From: Magnetococcales bacterium
GTDB taxonomy: Bacteria > Pseudomonadota > Magnetococcia > Magnetococcales > Magnetaquicoccaceae
Assembly: GCA_015231755.1 (NCBI GenBank)
Contig: JADGAZ010000011.1
Span: 1 to 64,000 of the forward strand
Length of the DNA: 64,000 nucleotides
Direction of reading: 5' to 3'
In this document: piece after piece, positions 35,128-43,731 of the stretch
Layout: each line of letters begins with the position of its first letter
Numbering within the stretch: the first letter of the stretch is position 1
Notes under the pieces: generated by a model
Seen by the model: the letters and a program-made list of their open reading frames with translations, nothing else
Databases searched by the model: none
Told to the model about the DNA's origin: nothing
Translations under genes and position numbers: made by a program

Positions 35128-38100
35128 ATGTTTTCTGCGATGGGAGCCGGCAAACGGGAGCTGATGGTCCGATCATTGGACCGTCCGGTTTTTGGTTTAT
35201 TGCCTCTGATTGTTTTTATGGTGTTGCTGGTGGTGAGCGTCGGGACCGTCGTGATGTTCGCGCAGACCCAGAAGGCCAATCTGAAGCGGGAATTCCAGGA
35301 GAAAATGTTGGGGATCGGCACCCTGAAAGCGCGTCAGATCGACGACTGGGTGGAGCAGTATTATCGGGATGCCTTGTTGTTGCAGAAGAATTCCATGTTG
35401 TCCCAGACCGTGGCCCTGTGGTTGAACCAGGGTCGCCAACCGGACGACCTGTCCAGAATGATTCTGGGTCGGTTGAACTCCAGAAAATCCCTGTTGCAGT
35501 ATCGGGAGATCCTGCTGTTGTCGGAGTCGGGCGAGGTGTTGCTGGCCACCTCTCCCGGCACCGGGGTGGATGAGGCGTGTCAACGTCTGGTCCGGGAATC
35601 CATGGCCGATGGGCAGATCCGTTTTTCATCGATCCGTTTGGATCCAGCCTCCTCCGGCACCATCCGTCTGGACGTGATCGCGCCGATGGAACTGGAGAGT
35701 GCCGCGGGGATCAAGCGGGTTGCCGCGCTGCTTCTTTCCATCGATGTGCATCAATTTCTCTATCCTTTGTTGAGCGAATGGCCAACTCCCAGTCGCAGTG
35801 CGGAAACGCTGCTGGTGACCCGGGATGGGGATGAGGTGGTGTTTCTCAACGAGTTGCGCCATCGCAAGAATACCACGTTGCAGTTCCGTCTGCCGATCGT
35901 CGCGGGCAGTGACATTCCCGCCGTGCGTGGCGTGACCGGAGAGCGGGGCATCATGGAGGGACGGGATTACCGCCGGGAATCGGTGTTGGCCGCCACCATT
36001 CCCATGCGGCGCATGCCCTGGGTCATGGTGGCCAAGATCGACCAGGAGGAGGTGTACGCCCCCTTGCGGATGCAGACTTGGTTTTCGGTGGTGGCGATCC
36101 TGTTCGTGCTGGCCATGGCGGCAATCGGGCTGCGGTTGTGGTGGGTCAACAACACCCAGGCGTTGTTGCGCAAGAGCATGGATCGTCTCAATCTTTCCCA
36201 GCAGTTGGCACTGGTGGGCAGTTGGGATTGGGATCCCTACCCGGATCGGGAGGTGTGGTCCGAGACGTTGTACTCCCTGTTGGGTCTGCCGATGGGCGCC
36301 GTGGAAGCCAACCGGATCACGTTTCAGCAATGCGTTCATCCGGATGATCGGGCGCAGACCATGTGGGAGTTGTATGCCCGGATCGAACGGGAAAACAGCT
36401 TCATGCGCTCCTATCGCATCGTGCGTCCGGATGGACAGCAACGCTTCGTGCTGGAAAAAGGAGCGGTTTTCCGGGGCAAATCCGGTCGGATCAAACGGGT
36501 GATCGGGGTGCTGCTGGATGTGACCGAACGCCGGGGGGCAGAAGAGCAGGAGCAGTACTACATCCGGCAGTTGGAGAAGTCCAATCGTGCGTATCGTGCG
36601 CTGAGCCGCTGCAATGCGATCGGCTATTGTGCTCGGGACGAGGAACAACTGTTCCGAAACATCTGCACCATCATTCAGGAGTGTTGCGGTTATCGTCTGG
36701 TTTGGATCGGTCTGGCCGAACACGGACCCGAACGGTGGGTACGACCGGTTGCCCATGCCGGATTCGAGGAGGGGTATCTGGATCATCTGCGCATCTCCTG
36801 GGGGGATTCGGAACTGGGGCAGGGGCCGACAGGCCGGGCGATCCGTACCGGTCAACCGGTGCTGAACCAGGATTCCGGCGCCAATGCGTCGTTTTCTCCC
36901 TGGCTGAAGGTCGCCGACGAGCGGGGATACGCCAGTTCTGCCGCTTTTCCCATCTGTTATGCGGGCCACTGCTCGGGGGCGCTCAACGTCTATGCGGATC
37001 AGCCCTATGCCTTCGTGGACGAAGAGGTGCAACTGTTCAGCGAGATCGCTGCCAATGTGGGTCACAGCCTTCATTTGTTGCGATTGCGCCACAGGCAGCA
37101 GCAGGACGAGGCGGCGGTACGTCGTCATCGTTCCCAGTTGCAGGCCATTTTCGATGCCTCCATTGCCGCGATCATGCAACTGGATCTTTCCGGGCGGATT
37201 CTGCTGGCCAACCGGAGCATGATGGAGATGTTCGGCTATCCCAGGGAGGATCTGCCGACGCTCTCTTATTTCGATCTGGTCCATCCCAGTCTGCACGAGG
37301 TGGCCAGACACAGTTTGACCAGTCAGATCCAGGTGGATGTGGAACGTCTTTATGTGCGTCGGGATGGTTCTGTCTTCTGGGGACATCTGATGGGGCGGCG
37401 GATGCCGGATCTCCCCGACATGGACAGCAGCGTGATCGCCATCATCACCGACAGCACCGAACGCAAGGCGACGGAGGTGGCCTTGCAGAACGCCAAGGAC
37501 GAGGCGGTGCTGGCCAACAAGGCCAAGAACATTTTCCTGGCCAGCATCAGTCATGAAATCCGAACCCCTTTGCATGCCGTGATCAATCTGGGTTTTCTGG
37601 CTTCTTTGCATACCAAGGACACGGTGATCCATCCCTATCTTCTCAAGATCCAGGAGGCGGGCAAAGCCCTCTCCCGGATCATCGACGACTTGTTGGATCT
37701 TTCCAAGGTGGAGGCCGGGGCGTTGGTCATGGAACTGCTCCCGTTCCGTCTGATGGATGTACTGAACAACTTGATGACACTGGTTGGTACGTTGAATCGC
37801 AAGCCGTTGGACCTGCGGATCCAGGTGGATCCGGCCATGCCTCCGGCGTTGCATGGGGATCCCCAGCGTCTGGGTCAGGTACTATTGAACCTGATGAACA
37901 ATGCCATCAAATTCACCGATCAGGGGAGTGTATCCCTGGCAGTGGAGTTGGCGCATCCGGGTGAGCAGGAGGTGGGGTTGCGTTTCACCGTGACCGATAC
38001 CGGATGCGGCATGGACGCAAGTCAGTTGCGACAGCTGTTTCAGCCGTTCTACCAGGGGGATCAGGGGCTGGCGCGCCGTTCCGGAGGGGCCGGATTGGGT

Positions 38101-39396
38101 TTGGCCATCTGTCGTCATCTGGTGACGTTGATGGGGGGAGAGTTCCGGGTCGATAGCCAACCCGGTCTGGGGAGCGCCTTTTCCTTCACCGCCTTTTTCG
38201 GTGTGGCGTCCCTGCCCCTGGAGGAGGGGGAGTCCATCGGCGGCGCGCTTTCCGGTCTGGACGAAGATCTCCAGAGCGCCCGGGAGTATCTGTCAGGGGC
38301 GCATGTGCTGGTGGTCGAGGATGTGGAGATCAATCAATTGATCATTACCGAACTGTTGCAGCGGGTGGGGGTGGAGGTGCTGGTGGCCGGAAGCGGACGG
38401 CAGGCCCTGGAACTCCTGGAAAACCATATCTGCGATCTGGTGTTGCTGGATCTGAAAATGCCGGATCTGGATGGTTTCGAGGTGGCCCGTCGCTTGAGAG
38501 CGATCCCCCGGTTGCGCGATTTACCCATCATCGCGATGACCGCCTACGCCTTCAGCAGCGATCGTCAACGCTGTCTGGAGTCCGGCATGAACGATCATCT
38601 GGCCAAACCCATCGATCGGACGTTGCTGTATGCCACCTTGAAGCGTTGGGTTCGATCCTTGGCCAGACCGGCCTCGGATCCCGCTTTCGATCCTGATGCC
38701 GGTCCCGGTCCCGTTTCAGCCTTGCCTGTCGTTTCCAAACCGGTGGAGAACCCGATGGAGGAGGATGCGCTGCTGCCTGCGCAACTGCCGGGTATCGAGT
38801 TGGAGATGGGACTGGGGAGAGTCTTGGGCAACAAGCTGTTGTATCGCGTTTTGTTGCGCAAGTTTGGTCAGACCTATGCCCGGTCCGGTCTGGAGGTGTC
38901 GCAACGGTTGCAGGCGGGGGATGACGGCCCGGCCCGGCAGTTGTTGCATGCCCTGGCCGGTGTGTCCGGCAACCTGGGGGCGCAGGATTTGATGCTCGCC
39001 GCCCGGGCTTTGGAGGGGGTTTGCGTACCGGGATGCGGTCCGGACGCTCCTGCCGTGAAGGAAGCCTTGAACCAGTTTCTCTCCTGCCTTTCCCAGGTGA
39101 TGGGCTCTGTGCAGTCACTGCTGGAGACCCGGGGGGAGACCGGTCGTTCCCTGGACCGGGAAGCCCTGGATCAGGCCAGGAACCACGTGGGCGTGCTGGA
39201 GGATCTCGTGCGGCAAAGCAATGTCGTCGATGCCATGAACGAGACCTCCTTGTTGCAGCAACAGCTTCTGAAAACCTCCTGGATGGAGGATGTCGAGCAG
39301 CTGATGGTACATCTGTTCGATGGCAATCTGGTCCTGGCGGGAACGGTGGTGGGTCGTTTGAAGGAAAATTTGTCTGAATCGGAAGCGGGGGAATAA
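35128..39396 (+). CDS. Large membrane hybrid histidine kinase (Cache-PAS-GAF-PAS-HisKA-REC-HPt)
   Basis: A protein of 1422 aa. Two membrane helices (about residues 22-46 and 318-338) flank a periplasmic sensor of about 270 aa of Cache type. Then come a PAS domain (about 350-480), a GAF domain (about 490-650), a second PAS (about 665-785), HisKA with H809 in ISHEIRTPLHAV, HATPase, a receiver with D1108 in LLDLKMPDLDG, and an HPt domain with H1274 in LLHALAGVSGN. A C-terminal helical tail of about 100 residues follows. GGAGG precedes ATG 35128. It is transcribed away from the sigma54 regulator; the phosphorelay output is unknown. Confidence 0.93.
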   Translation: MFSAMGAGKRELMVRSLDRPVFGLLPLIVFMVLLVVSVGTVVMFAQTQKANLKREFQEKMLGIGTLKARQIDDWVEQYYRDALLLQKNSMLSQTVALWLNQGRQPDDLSRMILGRLNSRKSLLQYREILLLSESGEVLLATSPGTGVDEACQRLVRESMADGQIRFSSIRLDPASSGTIRLDVIAPMELESAAGIKRVAALLLSIDVHQFLYPLLSEWPTPSRSAETLLVTRDGDEVVFLNELRHRKNTTLQFRLPIVAGSDIPAVRGVTGERGIMEGRDYRRESVLAATIPMRRMPWVMVAKIDQEEVYAPLRMQTWFSVVAILFVLAMAAIGLRLWWVNNTQALLRKSMDRLNLSQQLALVGSWDWDPYPDREVWSETLYSLLGLPMGAVEANRITFQQCVHPDDRAQTMWELYARIERENSFMRSYRIVRPDGQQRFVLEKGAVFRGKSGRIKRVIGVLLDVTERRGAEEQEQYYIRQLEKSNRAYRALSRCNAIGYCARDEEQLFRNICTIIQECCGYRLVWIGLAEHGPERWVRPVAHAGFEEGYLDHLRISWGDSELGQGPTGRAIRTGQPVLNQDSGANASFSPWLKVADERGYASSAAFPICYAGHCSGALNVYADQPYAFVDEEVQLFSEIAANVGHSLHLLRLRHRQQQDEAAVRRHRSQLQAIFDASIAAIMQLDLSGRILLANRSMMEMFGYPREDLPTLSYFDLVHPSLHEVARHSLTSQIQVDVERLYVRRDGSVFWGHLMGRRMPDLPDMDSSVIAIITDSTERKATEVALQNAKDEAVLANKAKNIFLASISHEIRTPLHAVINLGFLASLHTKDTVIHPYLLKIQEAGKALSRIIDDLLDLSKVEAGALVMELLPFRLMDVLNNLMTLVGTLNRKPLDLRIQVDPAMPPALHGDPQRLGQVLLNLMNNAIKFTDQGSVSLAVELAHPGEQEVGLRFTVTDTGCGMDASQLRQLFQPFYQGDQGLARRSGGAGLGLAICRHLVTLMGGEFRVDSQPGLGSAFSFTAFFGVASLPLEEGESIGGALSGLDEDLQSAREYLSGAHVLVVEDVEINQLIITELLQRVGVEVLVAGSGRQALELLENHICDLVLLDLKMPDLDGFEVARRLRAIPRLRDLPIIAMTAYAFSSDRQRCLESGMNDHLAKPIDRTLLYATLKRWVRSLARPASDPAFDPDAGPGPVSALPVVSKPVENPMEEDALLPAQLPGIELEMGLGRVLGNKLLYRVLLRKFGQTYARSGLEVSQRLQAGDDGPARQLLHALAGVSGNLGAQDLMLAARALEGVCVPGCGPDAPAVKEALNQFLSCLSQVMGSVQSLLETRGETGRSLDREALDQARNHVGVLEDLVRQSNVVDAMNETSLLQQQLLKTSWMEDVEQLMVHLFDGNLVLAGTVVGRLKENLSESEAGE

Positions 39397-39700
39397 ACCG
39401 TGTAAAGAAAAGACAACACGTCTGGAAAGTTTCCTTTCTTGTAATTCATGATTGTTTCTATATGGTTGACGTTTCAGTACGCCGACGATTCCTCTCTGTC
39501 AGACAAATTTTCTTTCACCCCTTTTTCTCTCGAATATCCTGCTGAAGCGCATTCTTGCTCGATTGCACGTCTTGGCATTGTCGTTGCTCTGTATTTATCC
39601 AAACAACATTAACCAAAAGAAGATTCTACCCTCACCGGGTGATCGGACAGGATCATCAGATTGCGGTGAGGATAAAGAACAAAAAAGAGGAGTGACAGCA
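39397..39700 (+). other. Leader and promoter region of the cNMP-fold operon (304 bp)
   Basis: It holds the sigma54-type element at 39573-39588. Small inverted repeats after the kinase stop (39404-39427) might be a weak terminator for the kinase gene. The rest is pyrimidine-rich and shows no gene. Confidence 0.45.
39573..39588 (+). promoter_or_regulatory. Candidate sigma54 promoter of the 39701-41562 operon
   Basis: TTGGCATTGTCGTTGCTC: TGGCA at 39573-39577 and TTGC at 39584-39587 with exactly 7 bases between TGGC and TTGC (GG-N10-GC). It agrees with the sigma54 consensus at both boxes, including A after TGGC. It is 114 bases upstream of ATG 39701. Confidence 0.6.
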
Positions 39701-40327
39701 ATGGAACAGATTATTGAAACGACCGAGACCGGAGCCATGAACAATGGATTTTTCAGGGCCGGAACCCGAGCCATGGGTAAGGCCGTCTGCAAGAGCGTGA
39801 CTGGACGGTCCGAAAAGAAGGCTCCGAAAACCGCAGTCCGGCATGCCGCGGTGAACCAGCATCGTTCGTGGGGAGCCTTTTGCAGCAAGGCGCGGTTTTT
39901 CGGTTTGCAGGAGCAGGATTTGAATCTGCTGATGCAGGTGGGTCGGGTGATGCATACCCGTGATGGTCAGCAGTTGTTCTGCGAGGGGGAGTGCAACGAC
40001 GTGATTTTTATCATTCTGGATGGCAAGGTCAAACTGGGCAAAACCGCCCACAAGCCCTTCTGGATCGATATGGGACCCTACGGCATGATCAACATGGACG
40101 AAGATGATGAGCCGGATTGGAAAGGGTATCAGGTCTGTTCGGCCAGCCAGTGTCTGGGTGGTGTTCCCCTGACCCGTGAAGTGTGCCACTCCATGACGGC
40201 CGTGTCGGACGGAGAGTGTGAGTTGCTGGTGCTGGAGACCGCCAGCCTGGAAAATCAGTTGTCTTTGCAGGGCAGGAGCCATCAGTCTGCACGGATCATG
40301 GCCAGTTTGCGCCAGATGCTTTGTTAG
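39701..40327 (+). CDS. Cyclic-nucleotide-binding-fold protein without DNA-binding domain
   Basis: A protein of 208 aa. After about 65 mainly polar residues comes a cNMP-binding-type beta-roll (about 65-190) with FFGLQEQDLNLLMQVGRV, CEGECNDVIFIILDGKVKLGK and a C-terminal helix after ELLVLE. The phosphate-binding cassette is not canonical and a helix-turn-helix is absent, so this is not a CRP/FNR transcription factor. It may sense a ligand or only keep the fold. GAGGAG precedes ATG 39701. It is first in a three-gene unit behind a sigma54-type promoter, followed by a transposase-derived protein. Confidence 0.7.
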   Translation: MEQIIETTETGAMNNGFFRAGTRAMGKAVCKSVTGRSEKKAPKTAVRHAAVNQHRSWGAFCSKARFFGLQEQDLNLLMQVGRVMHTRDGQQLFCEGECNDVIFIILDGKVKLGKTAHKPFWIDMGPYGMINMDEDDEPDWKGYQVCSASQCLGGVPLTREVCHSMTAVSDGECELLVLETASLENQLSLQGRSHQSARIMASLRQMLC

Positions 40328-40353
40328 TTTCCATCTTGGGAGAAATGACAGTG

Positions 40354-41268
40354 ATGCGCCATCCCGTTGGTCTTTTCACCTTCAAAAGCAGTGGAATCGA
40401 TTCGTCAGCCGATCTTGAGGATCGTCTGGATTTTCTGACGCTTTTCATGGAAAAGGGAAGCGGGGGCGATCCTCTGGACCGATTGCCCGACAGGTCGCGG
40501 CGGTATCTCCAGGAGACTTGGCCGCATTTTTTCAGAACACAGGTGTTGGGAATGGCTCCGGATGGCGTTGGTGCGTCGAATGGTTTCTCCCAGGAACGGT
40601 CCAACGACGTTTCCATGATCCTGTTGCTTTCCCTGTCGGTTCTAAAGGAGTTTTTGGAGTTGACCGACGAGGAGTTGGAGCAGGCGGTGCGTTTTGATTT
40701 GCGGTTTCATTATGCTCTCGGTCTGGATCTGGATGAAACCGATTTGAGTTTGCGGGCCCTTTACCGTTTTCGTGAGCAGGTGGTGTCGTCTTCGGAGGCG
40801 GTGTTGATCTTCGATACCGTGGCGGATCGGATCATCGGGCAGTTGGGTCCGGAGATGGGCCGATCGGGTCTCGATGCGAAGGGTATGCGGTTCAATATGA
40901 AAATGCAAATGCGCCTGGGAGGGCTTGTGGGGAGCATCGAGGCCTTCCTGGATGCCCTCGAAGCGGAGTGCCCAGTCGGCTTCAACGCGTTGCCCGCGTT
41001 GATATCGGAGCGCTACCGGAGACGGTCCGGAGCCTTTGCCAATGTCCGTCCCGGTCAATGCCGGCGGCAGTTGGATCTGGTGTTGAACGATGCCGATATG
41101 CTGACCACCCGGTTTGCCGAGGATGTGGCGATCAATCGGTTTCAGTCGTTCAAGACGCTCCGGCGGATGCAGGGAGAACAGTCCGGGTTGCAGGTTGGTT
41201 TCCTGCTGCCGGATTCGTTTCTTGGATCCGGATTGACCGACATCATGATCATGTCCGGTCGGGCATGA
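40354..41268 (+). CDS. Transposase-derived protein (IS1182-like N-terminal region)
   Basis: A protein of 304 aa. Residues about 95-150 match the N-terminal (DUF772-type) helix region of IS1182-like transposases: LTDEELEQAVRFDLRFHYALGLDLDETDLSLRALYRFRE. The following GLDAKGMRFNMKMQMRLGGLV aligns with the segment that in real transposases reads DSTH..SN and carries the first catalytic Asp context. The DDE catalytic core and C-terminal half are missing, and no inverted repeats surround it. ATG 40354 follows GGGAGA. It therefore looks like a domesticated fragment kept in an operon with the cNMP-fold gene 26 bases before. Confidence 0.55.
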   Translation: MRHPVGLFTFKSSGIDSSADLEDRLDFLTLFMEKGSGGDPLDRLPDRSRRYLQETWPHFFRTQVLGMAPDGVGASNGFSQERSNDVSMILLLSLSVLKEFLELTDEELEQAVRFDLRFHYALGLDLDETDLSLRALYRFREQVVSSSEAVLIFDTVADRIIGQLGPEMGRSGLDAKGMRFNMKMQMRLGGLVGSIEAFLDALEAECPVGFNALPALISERYRRRSGAFANVRPGQCRRQLDLVLNDADMLTTRFAEDVAINRFQSFKTLRRMQGEQSGLQVGFLLPDSFLGSGLTDIMIMSGRA

Positions 41269-41349
41269 TGCAATGAAAATGTTTATGTTTTGCCCATGAT
41301 TTTCGACGCGTGACGGGTCGTGTCATGATTGGCATAATGGGAGGATGTG

Positions 41350-41562
41350 ATGAATATTGTTTCTACCACCGATCCGATCAGCATGAAGGATCTCCATGGC
41401 TGCACGGCGGGATTGCCCTGTCATGTGGATGGTCAGGGGGACAATTTGCTGACCATTCATTTCGAGTCCGAGGCCAACCGGCAGGCGTATCTGGCCATTC
41501 CGCTGGAACCGTCCTCATTGGATTTCTCCAGCAACACGGACGAGTGGGTGGATGAAGGATGA
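41350..41562 (+). CDS. Small hypothetical protein (70 aa)
   Basis: A frame of 70 aa with a strong GGGAGG site 6 bases before ATG 41350. It is acidic and contains HGCTAGLPCHVDGQGDN, then ESEANRQAYLAIPLE and an acidic end. It is the last gene of the unit that starts at 39701, 81 bases after the transposase-derived gene. The sequence ends directly before the decayed insertion sequence at 41565. No family recognised. Confidence 0.6.
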   Translation: MNIVSTTDPISMKDLHGCTAGLPCHVDGQGDNLLTIHFESEANRQAYLAIPLEPSSLDFSSNTDEWVDEG

Positions 41563-41708
41563 GGTGGCTCCTAAATCAAGGACAGAAACCGGACCGAAAT
41601 AAGCGACACCTCGTCCATGGATGAAGGCCGTTCCAGTTTGGCCTTTGACTTTTGGAAATCGTAAAAATGCTTTCAATCACCCTTCGGTTACCTGATGAGG
41701 AGAAGGGG

Positions 41709-41749
41709 TAGGCCTGTGGAAAACGGTTGTATCGTTTTCCACAGGCCTA
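41709..41749. repeat. Hairpin inside the IS remnant
   Basis: A perfect 17-bp inverted repeat (41709-41725 and 41733-41749, arm TAGGCCTGTGGAAAACG) with a 7-base loop. It lies downstream of the transposase reading frames and may be the element's own terminator or a translation-protecting structure. Confidence 0.6.
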
Positions 41750-41793
41750 GCCGGGGCGTCCCCCCTTCTTCGGGCTGATTGTGGCCTGAGCCT

Positions 41794-42258
41794 TCAGGCT
41801 GCCACCCTTTCGCCGATGCTGCCATGAACCTGGTCCGGTGTTCGGTAACCCAGCGACTGGTGAAGTCGCTGATTGTTGTACTGCTGAATCCATCGACCAA
41901 TTCCGCACCGGGCATCTGAACCCGTGGCAAAAATCCGCATCCAGAGTATTGGAGAGCCGCCAAGCCAGAATTTTTCGGCTGTACCAGTCCATGGATAAAA
42001 ATCCCGTTCCACCGACAACTGGCCAATCTGTTTGTACAACGCGTCAACCAGGGACTCCTGCTCCTTCCCGGCACGGCTGCCACGCTCGAAGAGAGTCGCC
42101 GCCTTCTCCAGCAACTCCCGCTTCCAGCCGTGAATCATGGTGGGGTGCACCCCAAACCGGCTCGACAGTTGGGCAATCGTCTCCTCGCCTCGGATCGCCG
42201 CTACCGCCACCTTCGCCTTGAACTCCGAGCTGTGCGTCTTCCTCTTCATCGTGCTCAT
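41794..42258 (-). pseudogene. IS3-family transposase OrfA/OrfB, internally deleted
   Basis: The first about 87 codons encode a normal OrfA helix-turn-helix ([41 protein letters not shown]). The frame then jumps into the tail of OrfB ([26 protein letters not shown]). In the neighbouring frame (about 41880-41992) a piece of the OrfB core [17 protein letters not shown] is kept. Most of the DDE integrase core is gone, so no active transposase can be made. Confidence 0.8.
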
Positions 42259-42320
42259 CTTCGCTCCTCCTTTTTGAGGCCGAAGTATAGCTTATTCCGC
42301 TGTCTCAAATCCGGGGTCCA

Positions 42321-42440
42321 TCATAATCCCGTCCGGATCCGTCTTGCCGGGGATGGGCGCCATCAGATTCATGCCACGTTCCGCCGCCACGATCAGGTTA
42401 TCACCGCTGTTTCGGAAAACCTGTCGCAAAACAGAGCCAA
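42321..42440 (-). pseudogene. Possible remnant of a second transposase
   Basis: Minus-strand sequence reads NSGDNLIVAAERGMNLMAPIPGK, which resembles the stretch of IS1182/IS4-type transposases around the second catalytic Asp. It is broken at 42320 by the end of the IS3-type remnant. Too short for a firm call. Confidence 0.3.
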
Positions 42441-42668
42441 CCGGCCTGGAATGTGATACCCTATTTTCATCATTGACCGTGAGCCAGCCCGCTCCACCGC
42501 TCAATACAAGGGGCGCGCAAAGGCCCGCCTGATGACGACGACACGTTGCCGGACCGTCATCAAAGGGATTGGCGTCCCCCAGAAAACGCTGCCGCATCGG
42601 ATTGTCCGTTGTTCATTCGGCACAGGCTCACGAACCAAAGGCCAAGCCACACATCAAGGGAGGAGTGC

Positions 42669-43403
42669 ATGTCCACAGAAGATCCGGAGGAGATCGCCAA
42701 ATTTGAAAGAATGGCCAACGAATGGTGGGATCCCGACGGCAAGTTCAAGCCTTTGCACCGCATCAACCCGTTGCGCACCGAATACATCCGCAAGCAGTTG
42801 CGCCCCTCCGGGGGGGGACTGGAAGGGCTGGAAATCCTCGACATCGGCTGCGGGGGAGGCATCCTGGCCGAGTCCATGGACGGCCTCGGGGGACGGGTCA
42901 CAGCCATCGATCGCTCGGCCACCATCATCGGCGTGGCCCAGGCCCATCAGAAGGAGAGCGGCTCCCAGGTGATCTACCGGGTGCAATCCCTGGCGGAACT
43001 GGCCCGGGAACGCCCGGAATCATTCGACGTGGTGCTGGCCATGGAAGTGCTGGAACATGTGCCGGACGTGCCGGCCTTTCTGATGGAATGCGCCACCCTA
43101 CTCAAACCGGGCGGCACGTTCTTTTTCGCCACCCTCAACAAGACCTTCCAGGCGTGGCTGATGGCCATCGTGGGGGCGGAATACGTGCTGCGCTGGCTGC
43201 CCAAAGGCACCCACGAGTTCGACAAGTTCATCCGCCCGTCGGATCTGGGCCGCTGGCTGCGCCATACGGGAGTCGAGATGCGGGATGTGACCGGCATGCG
43301 CTACATTCCCTGGCGGGACTCCTGGGAGTTGGCGGTGGGCAAGGCGGATGTCAACTACCTGGGCCACGGGGTGCGGACGGGGGAGCTTCCGGCGTCAGAA
43401 TGA
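42669..43403 (+). CDS. ubiG: UbiG, ubiquinone biosynthesis O-methyltransferase
   Basis: A protein of 244 aa, the size of UbiG. It begins with the family-typical EIAKFERMANEWWDPDGKFKPLHRINPLR, then SAM motif I LDIGCGGGILAE, and continues with VLAMEVLEHV and the late GTHEFDKFIRP segment. It performs the two O-methylations of the ubiquinone ring (3-demethylubiquinol and 2-polyprenyl-6-hydroxyphenol steps) at the inner membrane. ATG 42669 has GGGAGGAG before it. Its last 53 bases overlap the end of a converging small gene. Confidence 0.96.
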   Translation: MSTEDPEEIAKFERMANEWWDPDGKFKPLHRINPLRTEYIRKQLRPSGGGLEGLEILDIGCGGGILAESMDGLGGRVTAIDRSATIIGVAQAHQKESGSQVIYRVQSLAELARERPESFDVVLAMEVLEHVPDVPAFLMECATLLKPGGTFFFATLNKTFQAWLMAIVGAEYVLRWLPKGTHEFDKFIRPSDLGRWLRHTGVEMRDVTGMRYIPWRDSWELAVGKADVNYLGHGVRTGELPASE

Positions 43404-43683
43404 CGCGCCGCTTCAGCTTGCCCTGGGCGGAAAAAAACAGCATCTGACCGCCGCCCTGGGGCAACTCCACCAATACGGCGGCTCCGCTGTCCAGTCCGGC
43501 CAGTTGGGTCACCCGCGCACCGGCAGGCAGGGTGAGGGTCTCTTCCATCCGGGGAGCCCCTTCCGCCTCCGGCACGGGATTCGCGGGACGGGTGGCCCGG
43601 TCCTGAATGCGGGTGACCAGCGCCCCCAATCCCACCAGAATCAACACAGCCCCGAACACCACAAAAAACTTGACTACCTTCAT
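43351..43683 (-). CDS. Small membrane-anchored protein (DUF6476-like)
   Basis: A protein of 110 aa with one N-terminal membrane helix (about residues 2-24, VVKFFVVFGAVLILVGLGALV) and a periplasmic domain with TLPAGARVTQLAG and AVLVELPQGGGQMLFFSAQGKLKRRV. The layout matches the DUF6476 family known from Alphaproteobacteria, of unknown role. ATG 43683 has GGGAG before it. It is divergent from the pseudouridine synthase gene and overlaps ubiG tail to tail. Confidence 0.65.
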   Translation of the reverse strand: MKVVKFFVVFGAVLILVGLGALVTRIQDRATRPANPVPEAEGAPRMEETLTLPAGARVTQLAGLDSGAAVLVELPQGGGQMLFFSAQGKLKRRVILTPEAPPSAPRGPGS

Positions 43684-43731
43684 TGCGCCATTTCTCCCGA
43701 TCCAAACCATTCACCCGGATGGAGTGCCCCC

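Larger units (their letters stand above)
41565..42320 (-). mobile_element. Decayed IS3-family insertion sequence
   Basis: The ends TGGCTCCTAAATC.. (41565, plus) and TGGACCCCGGATTTGAGACAG (42320, minus) begin with TG and agree at 12 of 21 positions, as imperfect IS3-type inverted repeats. They enclose only 756 bp, against about 1.2-1.4 kb for complete elements. Inside are the intact start of orfA and fragments of orfB on minus. No clear target duplication is visible. It is a dead copy. Confidence 0.6.

Noticed and set aside
35626-37854. A 742-aa frame on minus
   Set aside because: It lies wholly antisense to the large hybrid kinase, has Gln/His/Arg-rich composition typical of a shadow frame and no domain.
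43348-43731. An upstream extension of the RluD-like gene on plus
   Set aside because: The longer frame crosses ubiG's end and a minus-strand gene; ATG 43732 has its own ribosome site and matches the family start.
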